From: Roseovarius sp. 217
Lineage (GTDB): Bacteria > Pseudomonadota > Alphaproteobacteria > Rhodobacterales > Rhodobacteraceae
NCBI RefSeq assembly: GCF_000152845.1
Contig: NZ_CH902584.1
Span: 3,637,562 to 3,701,561 of the forward strand
Length of the DNA: 64,000 nucleotides
Reading direction: 5' to 3'
Of the stretch, positions 24,782 through 35,163 are shown piece by piece. A program made the translations under genes and the position numbers. The stretch's first letter is position 1; every line of letters starts with the position of its first letter. The notes below the pieces were generated by a model. It had not been told where the DNA came from. It ran no database searches and worked only from the letters and a program-made list of their open reading frames with translations.

Positions 24782-25375
24782 TCAATCGCGTTCCACCTTT
24801 GGCAGCGAGTGGGCAATGCCCTTGTGGCAATCTATACAGGTTGAAGACCCGTCTGGCGCATGGCCCTCCAAGGCCACAACTTCCATCTTTTCGCGGGCGC
24901 GGCGTGCCTGCTTGTCGAAATCCATGGCTTCGAAACTGTGACAGTTGCGGCATTCGCGCGAATTTGTAGCTTTCATCGTTGCCCAGACATGCATGGCAAG
25001 CTGCTCGCGTTTGGCCTCGAATTTCTCCGGCGTGTTGATGGTTCCGCGCAGCGTATGCCAAAGCTCATTGCTGGCTTGGATCTTGCGCACCACCTTTGGG
25101 CCCCATTCATGCGGGACATGGCAATCCGAACAGATGGCACGCACTCCAGACGCATTCTTGTAATGCACGCTGGTCTTGTATTCCTCATAAACCGTGTCTC
25201 GCATCTCATGGCAGGAGACGCAGAACTCTAACGTATTGGTTGCCTCCATGGCGGTGTGAAATCCGCCCCAAAAGATGATCCCACCGATCCCACCAATCAC
25301 CAGCAGCACCCCTTGCCCAATCAGAACGCTAGGCCGTGTGAACCAGTGCCACAGTTGTTTAAAACGTTTCATCAT
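24782..25375 (-). CDS. Tetraheme NapC/NirT-family cytochrome c
   Basis: A 197-aa membrane-anchored multiheme cytochrome. One N-terminal helix (17-38) is followed by a periplasmic domain with four CxxCH sites: CVSCH 52-56, CSDCH 82-86, CRNCH 142-146 and CIDCH 180-184. NapC/NirT proteins oxidise quinol and pass electrons to periplasmic reductases or cytochromes. The adjacent upstream gene (73 bp) encodes a diheme cytochrome c, so the pair is probably a quinol-to-cytochrome relay. No terminal reductase gene is nearby. Starts at 25375 or 25372 are both possible (GGGAAGCAACAGTG upstream). Heme attachment would need the ccm genes at 47-50 kb. Confidence 0.92.
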   Translation of the reverse strand: MMKRFKQLWHWFTRPSVLIGQGVLLVIGGIGGIIFWGGFHTAMEATNTLEFCVSCHEMRDTVYEEYKTSVHYKNASGVRAICSDCHVPHEWGPKVVRKIQASNELWHTLRGTINTPEKFEAKREQLAMHVWATMKATNSRECRNCHSFEAMDFDKQARRAREKMEVVALEGHAPDGSSTCIDCHKGIAHSLPKVERD

Positions 25376-25448
25376 CACTGTTGCTTCCCAAAGAGTTGCG
25401 CCGGGCACATCAATGTGCGCCCGGTCGTTCATGTGGCGCGGTCGCGCA

Positions 25449-26165
25449 CTATTCCTTGGGCAATTCCGCCTCGATATAGGCGATCACATCCGCTGCGTTC
25501 TGGTGATCGAACGCCCGCAGCGCAGGCATTACTTCTTTGGGCTGACCGTTCAGCACCTTGTGCATCAACTCCCACGGGTTGCCGGTGAGCGAGGCCAGCG
25601 GAGGCATTTCCTTGGGCAGCTTTCCGTCTGCTCCATGGCAATTGGCGCAGACGGTGCCAAAGACCTGCTTGCCACGCTCGACGTCCCCGACAATCTTGCT
25701 GTCGCTGACGTAATCGGCATAGGCGTCCTGCCCTTGGACCACGAAATTCGCCAGATCAGTCAGATCTTGCTCGCCAAGATAGTCACCATATCCATGCGCC
25801 GGGGCCGACAAGAGCGCAACAACCGCCGCCGGATCGCCACCTTTCATGCCATTTATGCCCTTGATCCCGGAAAAATGCTTGCCCCCGGAATAGGCGCCAT
25901 CCACACCCATGCCGTCCCAGCCATGACACTCCTTGCAGCGCCAATTTGTTCCGGGCTTGTCGGCGTATTCCGCCTCCGTGGGATACAGCTTGTGCGACGC
26001 GGCCGGTGCGTCTTGTCCGATTACCGAATACCACTTGTCATAGAGCCGGCCACCCCGCGCGATCGAGCCTTCATCGGCGGCATAGGCCGCAGTTCCGGCT
26101 ACCATAGACAGAGCCGCCAACATCACTGGCAAACCACACGTCTTGGTCTTTGCTTGAAAAATCAT
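25449..26165 (-). CDS. Periplasmic diheme cytochrome c
   Basis: A 238-aa protein with a Sec signal (about 1-30, ending AAYAADEG) and two class I-type heme sites, CKECH 77-81 and CANCH 173-177. The first lies in WRCKECHGWDGMGVDGAYSGG. This pairs with NapC/NirT-type genes in other Proteobacteria, but I cannot name the electron acceptor. The ATG at 26165 has a perfect GGAGG ribosome site six bases upstream. Expression should be driven by the FNR-type promoter at 26235-26276, giving a low-oxygen-induced two-gene operon with the tetraheme protein. Confidence 0.9.
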   Translation of the reverse strand: MIFQAKTKTCGLPVMLAALSMVAGTAAYAADEGSIARGGRLYDKWYSVIGQDAPAASHKLYPTEAEYADKPGTNWRCKECHGWDGMGVDGAYSGGKHFSGIKGINGMKGGDPAAVVALLSAPAHGYGDYLGEQDLTDLANFVVQGQDAYADYVSDSKIVGDVERGKQVFGTVCANCHGADGKLPKEMPPLASLTGNPWELMHKVLNGQPKEVMPALRAFDHQNAADVIAYIEAELPKE

Positions 26166-26234
26166 TGCATTCCTCCAAAACCACAAGGGAGGAATGGACC
26201 TGAGAGCCAATTCTCAGATGACCTCCCCGTTCGG

Positions 26235-26276
26235 AGTATATGCCAGTCTCAAAAGGTTTATCTTGATGCAGATCAT
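26235..26276 (-). promoter_or_regulatory. FNR-type promoter of the diheme/NapC operon
   Basis: TTGATGCAGATCAT (26263-26276) is one base from a perfect FNR box. On the minus strand TATACT (26240-26235), 5 of 6 to TATAAT, is centred exactly 32 bp away, the class II arrangement with the box at -41.5. Predicted start of transcription about 26228, 63 bp before the ATG. Confidence 0.78.
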
Positions 26277-26290
26277 CACGTTAAACCAAA

Positions 26291-26355
26291 GGCTCTTGAC
26301 TGCGGTCGCGTGACAGGCCGCATCTGACCTGCCACCACGGACCGCCTACAGAGCC
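26291..26355 (-). terminator. Long imperfect hairpin after efp, likely terminator
   Basis: Nested inverted repeats lie 12 bp after the efp stop: GGCTCT/AGAGCC (26291-26296, 26350-26355), GCGGTC/GACCGC (26302-26307, 26340-26345), GTG/CAC and CAGG/CCTG inside. On the minus strand it is followed by TTTGGTTT, weakly T-rich. It probably ends efp and insulates it from the cytochrome operon. Confidence 0.55.
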
Positions 26356-26366
26356 GAGATACGCCC

Positions 26367-26930
26367 TCAGGCGCGTTCGGAATATTCCATGGTCTCGGTG
26401 TTGACGATGATATCCTCATCCGGACCAACGAACGGCGGCACCATGACCTTGACTCCATTGTCGAGGATGGCAGGCTTGAAGCTGTTGGCAGCCGTCTGGC
26501 CTTTGACCACCGGCTCGGTCTCGACGATCTTGCAAGTCACCTTTTGCGGCAAGGAGGCATGCAGCGCTTCGCTGTTGTGGAATTCCACCGTGATGGTCAT
26601 GCCATCCTGAAGAAACGGACGACGCTCGCCCAACAGATCGGCGGGCAGTTCGATCTGCTCATAGGTTTCGGTATCCATGAACACCAGCTTGCCGTTCTCT
26701 TCATAGAGGAATTGCTGGTCCTTCTGTTCCAGCCGCACCCGCTCCACCTTGTCGGCGCTGCGAAACCGTTCGTTGAGTTTGGTGCCGTTGCGCAGGTTCT
26801 TCATCTCGACCTGAGCAAAGGCGCCGCCCTTGCCGGGTTTCACATGATCGACCTTGACCGCGGCCCAGAGGCCACCGTTATGTTCCAGCACATTGCCGGG
26901 GCGAATTTCGTTTCCGTTGATCTTGGGCAT
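26367..26930 (-). CDS. efp: Elongation factor P
   Basis: EF-P relieves ribosome stalling at consecutive prolines. The 187-aa product starts [20 protein letters not shown] and has the three beta-barrel domains; the tip loop [15 protein letters not shown] carries the modifiable Lys (about residue 32, GK-GG). C-terminal [17 protein letters not shown] is standard. The start at 26930 is preferred over an opening 72 bp upstream that would overlap the divergent regulatory region. It is divergent from the DUF6280 gene. Confidence 0.96.
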   Translation of the reverse strand: MPKINGNEIRPGNVLEHNGGLWAAVKVDHVKPGKGGAFAQVEMKNLRNGTKLNERFRSADKVERVRLEQKDQQFLYEENGKLVFMDTETYEQIELPADLLGERRPFLQDGMTITVEFHNSEALHASLPQKVTCKIVETEPVVKGQTAANSFKPAILDNGVKVMVPPFVGPDEDIIVNTETMEYSERA

Positions 26931-27036
26931 TGCGTTCAAACCATGACAAAAGGTTGATAAGGGATTGTTGCTCCCTATATCTGGAGGGATGATGGGTGGC
27001 AAGACAACGAAATGTCGTTACGTGTCGGGCGGAGAT

Positions 27037-27066
27037 ATGCAGTATTTGCATAGAAGTTATGCATAT
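27037..27066 (+). promoter_or_regulatory. TATGCA/TGCATA operator-like cluster
   Basis: In the 217-bp divergent region between efp and the DUF6280 gene, TATGCA (27037-27042), TGCATA (27048-27053) and TATGCATA (27059-27066) form overlapping dyads. The two TATGCA copies start 22 bp apart, two helical turns. The cluster is AT-rich in a GC-rich genome and resembles a regulator-binding site; the factor is unknown. Confidence 0.4.
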
Positions 27067-27147
27067 GTGCTCTATCCGAATCACAAAAACTCCGCCATAA
27101 GGTCCGTCACGCCCAAAACGCAAGAGCAATAAGAACAAGGACGAATG

Positions 27148-27468
27148 ATGAAGGATTTCGTTGACGGTACGGCTTTCAATGCCGAACAGGGCAACCGTGC
27201 TCGTAAACTCTTTGCGGCCGTCGTACTGGCCGCGCTGGATGATGCCATTTCCGACGACAAGAAATATGGCAACGGCCCCGAGCAGATTGCCCGCTGGGCA
27301 CGGTCCCGCGATGGACGCGAAGTATTGTCCTGCGCCGGAATTGACCCGAATGAACGCGTTGTGTCTGGCCTGATGGATTTCGTATCCAAAGGCGTGCGCA
27401 CCTCCGTGGCCCTCTCTCGCGAAGAGAGCGAGCGCCGCAATGCCGCCGCACAGGCCGAAGCCGCCTGA
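27148..27468 (+). CDS. DUF6280 family protein
   Basis: A small, mainly helical protein of 106 aa (one more if the preceding ATG is used): FVDGTAFNAEQGNRARKLF, then AALDDAISDDKKYGNG, EQIARWARSRDGREVLSCAG and a Glu/Arg/Ala-rich tail. I recognise it as the Rhodobacteraceae DUF6280 family, highly conserved and of unknown function. The ribosome site AAGGACGA precedes the ATG pair at 27145/27148. A strong terminator follows at 27498, so it is a single-gene transcript. The conservation and tight promoter/terminator suggest strong expression. Confidence 0.85.
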   Translation: MKDFVDGTAFNAEQGNRARKLFAAVVLAALDDAISDDKKYGNGPEQIARWARSRDGREVLSCAGIDPNERVVSGLMDFVSKGVRTSVALSREESERRNAAAQAEAA

Positions 27469-27497
27469 GAGGCAGCACACTCCGCCGAATAGTCGAG

Positions 27498-27529
27498 GCC
27501 CTGCCAATTTTGGCAGGGCTTTTGCTTTT
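27498..27529 (+). terminator. Rho-independent terminator after DUF6280 gene
   Basis: GCCCTGCC (27498-27505) pairs with GGCAGGGC (27512-27519) over 8 bp, loop AATTTT, followed by TTTTGCTTTT. Confidence 0.9.
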
Positions 27530-27622
27530 GGGTCGGGAAAACGGCACGCTGTGACGTGATCTGCCTTCCGCTGCGCCCCGGCACTTTGTATCACCGCCCA
27601 AGGACAGCAACGGGACATCGGA

Positions 27623-29089
27623 ATGACACGCGCGATCATGATTCAGGGGGCTGGCTCGAATGTGGGCAAGTCGATGCTGGTCGCAGGGCTCGCCCGCGCC
27701 TTTGCCCGACGCGGCCTGAACGTCGCCCCCTTCAAGCCGCAGAACATGTCCAACAACGCCGCCGTGACGGTGGATGGCGGCGAGATTGGCCGCGCACAGG
27801 CGCTTCAGGCCTTGGCCGCCTTCCGTGCGCCCCACACCGACATGAACCCGGTCCTGCTCAAACCCGAGAGCGACATCGGCGCGCAGGTGATCGTGCAGGG
27901 CCGCCGCTTTGCCACACTGCGCGCCCGCGATTATGCCCGTGCCAAGCCACAATTGCTCGCTCCGACATTGGAGAGTTTTCACCGCCTCGCCACCACAGCC
28001 GATCTTCTCTTGATCGAGGGCGCAGGCAGCCCGGCGGAAATCAACCTACGCGCCGGTGACATCGCCAACATGGGCTTTGCCGAGGCTGCTGGCGTTCCAG
28101 TGATCCTTGTCGGCGATATCGACCGGGGCGGCGTCATCGCGCAAATCGTCGGCACCCAAGCCGTGCTTCCCCTCGACGATGCCACACGGATCAAGGGGTT
28201 TGCCATCAACAAGTTTCGTGGCGATGTCAGCCTGTTTGACGACGGCCTGCACGAGATAGCGGCGCGCACGGGCTGGCCCTCACTTGGAGTCGTGCCGTGG
28301 TTCGCCGATGCCTGGCGCCTTCCGGCAGAGGATGTGATGGACATCGCCTCGACAAAGGGCGGCGCGTTCAAAGTGGTGGTCCCCCGACTGGGTCGCATTG
28401 CCAATTTCGACGATCTGGATCCTCTGAGCAGCGAACCGGACGTCACCGTCGAGATCATCGCCGCAGGCCAGCCCCTGCCCGGGGATGCCGATCTGGTACT
28501 GATCCCCGGCAGCAAATCCACCATCGCCGATCTGGCGCATTTCCGCGCCCAGGGTTGGGATATCGACCTTGCCGCCCATATCCGGCGCGGCGGGCATGTG
28601 CTGGGCATCTGCGGCGGCTATCAGATGCTGGGCCAACGGATCGAAGATCCCGAGGGCATCGAAGGCCCGCCCGCGTCGGTCGCCGGGCTGGGGCATCTCG
28701 ATGTGGTCACTGTCATGAAGCCGGAAAAGCGGCTGGCCTTGACGCAGGCCACCTATCTCGCCAGCGGCGAGACCGTCGAGGGCTATGAAATCCATCTCGG
28801 CACCACAACCGGCCCGGATTGCGCCCGCGCATGGCTTCACGTCGGGGATCGCCCCGAAGGGGCCGCTTCGGCCAGTGGTCGGGTGCGCGGCGCGTATCTG
28901 CATGGGCTTTTCGCCTCAGACCCGTTTCGCGCTGCGTTTCTCGCGGGATTGGGTGCCGTGTCAGACCTGCGCTATGGGGCCGATGTCGAGACGACGCTCG
29001 ATGCCTTGGCCGCACATCTCGAGCGGCACATGGACCTTGATCTGCTCTTGTCGCTCAGCGCGGAAATCCCGGCTCAGTCGAAATCCTGA
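27623..29089 (+). CDS. cobQ: Cobyric acid synthase
   Basis: CobQ amidates four side chains of adenosylcobyrinic a,c-diamide with glutamine in cobalamin synthesis. The 488-aa protein has an N-terminal dethiobiotin-synthetase-like ATPase domain ([18 protein letters not shown], near residues 5-22; [10 protein letters not shown]) and a C-terminal class I glutaminase ([15 protein letters not shown], Cys nucleophile near 333; ending domain with YEIHLGTT and LHGLF). It is the only B12 gene here. The ATG 27623 follows GGGACATCGGA. Its last 16 bp overlap the convergent PopZ-like gene. Confidence 0.96.
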   Translation: MTRAIMIQGAGSNVGKSMLVAGLARAFARRGLNVAPFKPQNMSNNAAVTVDGGEIGRAQALQALAAFRAPHTDMNPVLLKPESDIGAQVIVQGRRFATLRARDYARAKPQLLAPTLESFHRLATTADLLLIEGAGSPAEINLRAGDIANMGFAEAAGVPVILVGDIDRGGVIAQIVGTQAVLPLDDATRIKGFAINKFRGDVSLFDDGLHEIAARTGWPSLGVVPWFADAWRLPAEDVMDIASTKGGAFKVVVPRLGRIANFDDLDPLSSEPDVTVEIIAAGQPLPGDADLVLIPGSKSTIADLAHFRAQGWDIDLAAHIRRGGHVLGICGGYQMLGQRIEDPEGIEGPPASVAGLGHLDVVTVMKPEKRLALTQATYLASGETVEGYEIHLGTTTGPDCARAWLHVGDRPEGAASASGRVRGAYLHGLFASDPFRAAFLAGLGAVSDLRYGADVETTLDALAAHLERHMDLDLLLSLSAEIPAQSKS

Positions 29090-29943
29090 CTGGTCAGCGC
29101 CCGGTGAATCTCGCGGCGCACGAGTTTGCGCACATTGCGGGTGATCCGCTCCCCTAACGCGCCTTGCAACTCCTGCCGAACGATCTCGGCGACCAGATCG
29201 CGCAACGCGTCCTCGTCCAGAACCGCATCATCCATAAACAGAGCATCGGTGCGCCCCGCCCCAGACGATTGCTCCGCGCTCTCCTGCGCGTCCTCCGCAT
29301 CCTGCCAGTTTTGCGTATGGCGCTCTGAGCCAAGATCATCCGCCTCGGCCCAATCAGGATCGGCTGATGCCTCATCCTCTTCTGAAGGCTCAACCGCCTC
29401 AGTCCAGGTGATCGCCGAAACCGGACCCCCAGCGTAATCGTCCCCGGATGCACCATCCGGCTCCCATTGATCGTCCCGTCCGGCCACGAGCGCCTCAAAC
29501 TCGGCAGCCTGCGTGCCCAGCTCGGATTGAAGGTCACGTTGCAGCTCGGCTTCGGGCTCACCCTGCGCCTCGGTCTCTGGCTGCTCAACCACAAGAGCTT
29601 CCGGCTCGTGATTGTCCGACTCCAGATCTTCTGGTGTGGTGTCCTCGGACAGGCTGTCCTGCACGGGTGTCTCGGGATCTGCTTCGGACTCCCATATGCT
29701 CATGTGATCCGACAGAGTTTCCTCAGCAAGCGGCACCTCTGCGACATCGGGCGCGGTGTCCGCCCGCCGCGTGCCATCCACCCGCAAGGACGGGGTCAGC
29801 ACCAACCGCTCCGCCCCGGCGTCAAAAACTCCATGCGGCACGGCTTTCGTCTCAGGGCTGCGATCGGATTGACCGTTCGACACCAGCCGCCTGATCGACG
29901 ACAGGACATCCTCGATTTCCACATTGGTCACGGGGTCGGACAT
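29074..29943 (-). CDS. PopZ-like acidic protein (candidate polar organiser)
   Basis: A 289-aa protein in three parts: an N-terminal helix [15 protein letters not shown] (8-22) very like the MEEILASIRRIIS helix of Caulobacter PopZ; a ~200-residue acidic, Pro/Glu/Asp-rich linker ([19 protein letters not shown] and similar) with no predicted fold; and a conserved C-terminal pair of helices ([37 protein letters not shown]). PopZ has the same order: binding helix, acidic linker, oligomerisation helices. I infer a Rhodobacterales PopZ analogue organising the cell pole. It is the last gene of pcm-tolC-popZ-like and overlaps the end of cobQ. Confidence 0.6.
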   Translation of the reverse strand: MSDPVTNVEIEDVLSSIRRLVSNGQSDRSPETKAVPHGVFDAGAERLVLTPSLRVDGTRRADTAPDVAEVPLAEETLSDHMSIWESEADPETPVQDSLSEDTTPEDLESDNHEPEALVVEQPETEAQGEPEAELQRDLQSELGTQAAEFEALVAGRDDQWEPDGASGDDYAGGPVSAITWTEAVEPSEEDEASADPDWAEADDLGSERHTQNWQDAEDAQESAEQSSGAGRTDALFMDDAVLDEDALRDLVAEIVRQELQGALGERITRNVRKLVRREIHRALTSQDFD

Positions 29944-30015
29944 ATTTTTATACCACTCTTGCCTGAGGGCAGTTTACCCCTCAGGACGACCTCGCACAAC
30001 CGATTCAAAAACTTT

Positions 30016-31422
30016 TCAGTTCTTTCCAATTGCCCGCAACACCCGGTCGAGTTTCCGACCCTGTGGGCTGATGGCGATCGGGGCATCCTTGACCAGATTG
30101 TAATAGGCGGTTGGATCATAGGTCTGCACACCCAGATTGAGATCCCGCGCCGTCAATTCACCAATCGACGCCAACACCGAATAGGCCGCAATCACCACAT
30201 CTGCATTGGCCGAAATCAGATTGGCCTGCGCATCCAGCAGATCCTGTTCGGAATCCAGCACGTCCAGCGTGGTGCGCGCGCCCAACGTCGCCTCTTCGCG
30301 CGTACCCTCAAAGGCGACCTGAGCGGCGCGCACGGCCTCGCGGCTCGCGGTGCGGCTTGCCCGCGCAGCGCGCAGATTGGCATAGGAGTTGCCCACGTCC
30401 TGCTTCACCTGAAGCCCGGCCAGATGCAGCTGCGCCAGTTGCGAATCGCGCTGCGCCATTGCCTGACGCTGAGCCGAATTCAAACGCCCGCCCTGATAGA
30501 TAGGACCACGCAATTCGACCCCGACGCTGCCGGTGCGCGACATGTCGGGCCCATCCAGATCCTCAGACGCTCCGATCCGCGCCGTCAGATTCACCGTGGG
30601 CATCAAAGCGGCCTCGGCAGCCCGGATGTTCAACTCTGCCGCCGCAACATTGTGCTGCGCCTGCAAGATGTCGGGATGACGCCGCACGGCCACGGCCTTG
30701 GCGGCATCGACATTCTCGCCAAGTTGCGGCAAATCCCCCGGTGTTTGCAAAGGCCCCGGATCGCGCCCCACCGCCTCGCGGAATTCCTCGATCGCGCTGG
30801 TCAGGTCGCCCTGCGCCGCCGCCAGCCCGCTCTGCGCCAGTGCCACGGCGGACTCCGCCTGCGCCACATCGGTCCGCGTGACTTCACCCACATCAAAGCG
30901 ATCCTGCGCAGCCCGCAATTCTTCGCGCAAGAGCCGCAAGTTATTCTGACGCAGCGCCACGAACTCCTGATTGCGGATCACGTTCATATAGGCCTGCACG
31001 CCGGTCAGCAGCACAAATTGCTCAACGCTGATCAGGGTCTGTCGCGTCGCAAGAACGATCTCTTTGGCCGACTCGGTCAAAAAATCACTGCGTCCGAAAT
31101 CATAGAGCAGCAGGCTCCCCGTGATCCCAAGGTTGAGCGAGGTCGAGGTCGTATTGCGGTTGATCGTTTGAGACCGCGTATCACTTGAATCAAGACTGAT
31201 CCCAGAGGTCCAGTCGATAATCGGCCGCAGGCTGGCCACAGCCTGCGCCACATCCTCATCGGCAGACCGCAGCAAGGCACGGTTCTGGTCCAACAAGCCG
31301 CTGTTGATATAGGCACTCTTGAGCGTGTCAGCCAAGGTCTCCGCTCGGACCGCAAGCGGCACGACGCTCAGAACCGTCAGTCCAAACACAAAGCCGAGGG
31401 CCCGCACGTTTCCTGTTTTCAT
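30016..31422 (-). CDS. tolC: TolC-family outer membrane channel
   Basis: A 468-aa outer membrane efflux protein with a signal peptide (about 1-26, ending AVRAE). The mature protein shows the TolC repeat: two halves of long alpha-barrel helices (AAQDRFDVGEVTRTDVAQAE near 165 and EATLGARTTLDVLDSEQDL near 365), with the strands LNLGITGSLLLYDFG and VGVELRGPIYQGG. It serves type I secretion or RND pumps; the partner is not encoded next to it. The start MKTGNVRALGF at 31422 is chosen because the longer opening runs into pcm. It lies 38 bp after pcm. Confidence 0.93.
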   Translation of the reverse strand: MKTGNVRALGFVFGLTVLSVVPLAVRAETLADTLKSAYINSGLLDQNRALLRSADEDVAQAVASLRPIIDWTSGISLDSSDTRSQTINRNTTSTSLNLGITGSLLLYDFGRSDFLTESAKEIVLATRQTLISVEQFVLLTGVQAYMNVIRNQEFVALRQNNLRLLREELRAAQDRFDVGEVTRTDVAQAESAVALAQSGLAAAQGDLTSAIEEFREAVGRDPGPLQTPGDLPQLGENVDAAKAVAVRRHPDILQAQHNVAAAELNIRAAEAALMPTVNLTARIGASEDLDGPDMSRTGSVGVELRGPIYQGGRLNSAQRQAMAQRDSQLAQLHLAGLQVKQDVGNSYANLRAARASRTASREAVRAAQVAFEGTREEATLGARTTLDVLDSEQDLLDAQANLISANADVVIAAYSVLASIGELTARDLNLGVQTYDPTAYYNLVKDAPIAISPQGRKLDRVLRAIGKN

Positions 31423-31459
31423 GCTCTGCACTCTCTCTTTTTTTGCCGCGCCCGTCCCG

Positions 31460-32113
31460 TCACAGGGTAAAGGCCGCGTGCCTTTCAAATCCGGGCAGGA
31501 TCGGCGCGCCCGCATTGAACGCGTAACGCCAACTGATCTGACCGTCGATCTTGTAACCGATCCGCACCACACCCAAGGCCCCCTCCATGAACAGACAGGC
31601 GATGCGCCCGCCGTCCTTGAGTTGCGCAAGCAACGCCTCGGGCAGATGGGCAACCGCACCCTGCACAGTAATTACGTCGTAGGGTCCATGCTCCGGCGCA
31701 CCATCCGCAAGCGGCCCCTCATGCATCACCACATTGTCGGCACCTTGCTCGGACAGAGTGCGCTGTGCCTCTTCGACCATTGCCGCTGTGTCCTCGACCC
31801 CGACAACCGCTTCGGCCATGCGGGCAATCACGGCTGCGGAATACCCATAGGCCGGCCCGATATCGAGCACCAGATCGTCGCCCTCGATCTCCAGCGCGTC
31901 CAACATCTTGGCCAGCGTGCGCGGATCGAGCATCACCCGCCCCTCACCCAGATCGAGGTTCTCGCCCATATAGGCCGCCTCGCGCAACGCGGTCGGTACA
32001 AACACCTCGCGCGGGACCGAGAGCATGGCGTCGATGATCGGGAATTTGGTTACATCAGACGGGCGTACTTGCGTATCCACCATCATCGTGCGCCGCGCGG
32101 CATAGTCTGTCAT
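31460..32113 (-). CDS. pcm: Protein-L-isoaspartate O-methyltransferase family protein
   Basis: A 217-aa SAM-dependent methyltransferase of the PCMT family, which repairs isoaspartyl residues. The opening VDTQVRPSDVTKFPIIDAML, the SAM loop VLDIGPAYGYSAAVIARMA (near 80) and GPYDVITVQGAVAHLPE (near 144) fit. The pre-loop motif is VLDIGPAYGY instead of the usual VLDIGxGSGY, as in the short alphaproteobacterial subfamily that is often followed by tolC, so isoaspartate repair activity is not certain. First gene of the unit with tolC and the PopZ-like gene. Confidence 0.85.
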   Translation of the reverse strand: MTDYAARRTMMVDTQVRPSDVTKFPIIDAMLSVPREVFVPTALREAAYMGENLDLGEGRVMLDPRTLAKMLDALEIEGDDLVLDIGPAYGYSAAVIARMAEAVVGVEDTAAMVEEAQRTLSEQGADNVVMHEGPLADGAPEHGPYDVITVQGAVAHLPEALLAQLKDGGRIACLFMEGALGVVRIGYKIDGQISWRYAFNAGAPILPGFERHAAFTL

Positions 32114-32284
32114 GGTCTAAACTCTTGCGTTCGGAATCCTATCCTTTAGGTTTTCGCACAGAAGCCACCCGGCGGCAACGGCAATAGGTCCAATGCGCTT
32201 CGGGCAATCTGGCCATGCAAAACACCGCATTGCCCACTTGCGCCGCCCCGCCCGATCATATAATTCACCCCAACCACTTGGAGC

Positions 32285-32358
32285 GGCGAGTTGGCGGAGT
32301 GGTGACGCAGCGGATTGCAAATCCGTGAACAGGAGTTCGATTCTCCTACTCGCCTCCA
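32285..32358 (+). tRNA. tRNA-Cys (anticodon GCA)
   Basis: A 74-nt cloverleaf with encoded CCA: acceptor GGCGAGT pairs with ACTCGCC, discriminator T, anticodon stem CGGAT/ATCCG around loop TTGCAAA giving anticodon GCA, T arm CAGGA-GTTCGAT-TCTCCT. It stands alone between pcm (divergent) and eno (convergent). About 200 bp between it and eno hold no gene I can support. Confidence 0.96.
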
Positions 32359-32560
32359 TTGGCCCCCTCTTCATGATTGCCCCATAGCGGCGCCGTCGGC
32401 AGGATAAGGCCGCAACTAATCCGGCACGGCTGGTTCGACGCCATGACCTCTGGCCGTTGAGGTAGAGAACCGGCACGCCTCCAACAGACCGCTCCGAGAC
32501 GCCCGCGCGGCCCTGTCTTGCCGGTGCCGCGCCTGCAGGATCACGCCACCAGAGGGGCGG

Positions 32561-32584
32561 GCACGGCATCCGAAGATGCCGCGC
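32561..32584 (-). terminator. Hairpin just after eno
   Basis: CGGCATC (32564-32570) pairs with GATGCCG (32575-32581). On the minus strand the loop is a stable UUCG tetraloop, and the stem begins 10 nt after the eno stop. Two further pairs extend it past one mismatch. There is no T-run, so termination may be weak or the hairpin may only protect the 3' end. Confidence 0.5.
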
Positions 32585-32590
32585 GACCAC

Positions 32591-35073
<2,483 letters not shown>

Positions 35074-35163
35074 CGCGTCTTGCCCCGTTTCATCTGAGAG
35101 TGACCGTTACCCCTAGATAATACGACAGGGGGGTCGGGGCAATCGCGCGACGCTGATTGCCGC

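Noticed and set aside
32117-32590. A 157-codon minus-strand frame between pcm and eno
   Set aside because: It overlaps the tRNA-Cys gene completely and has no homology-like pattern.
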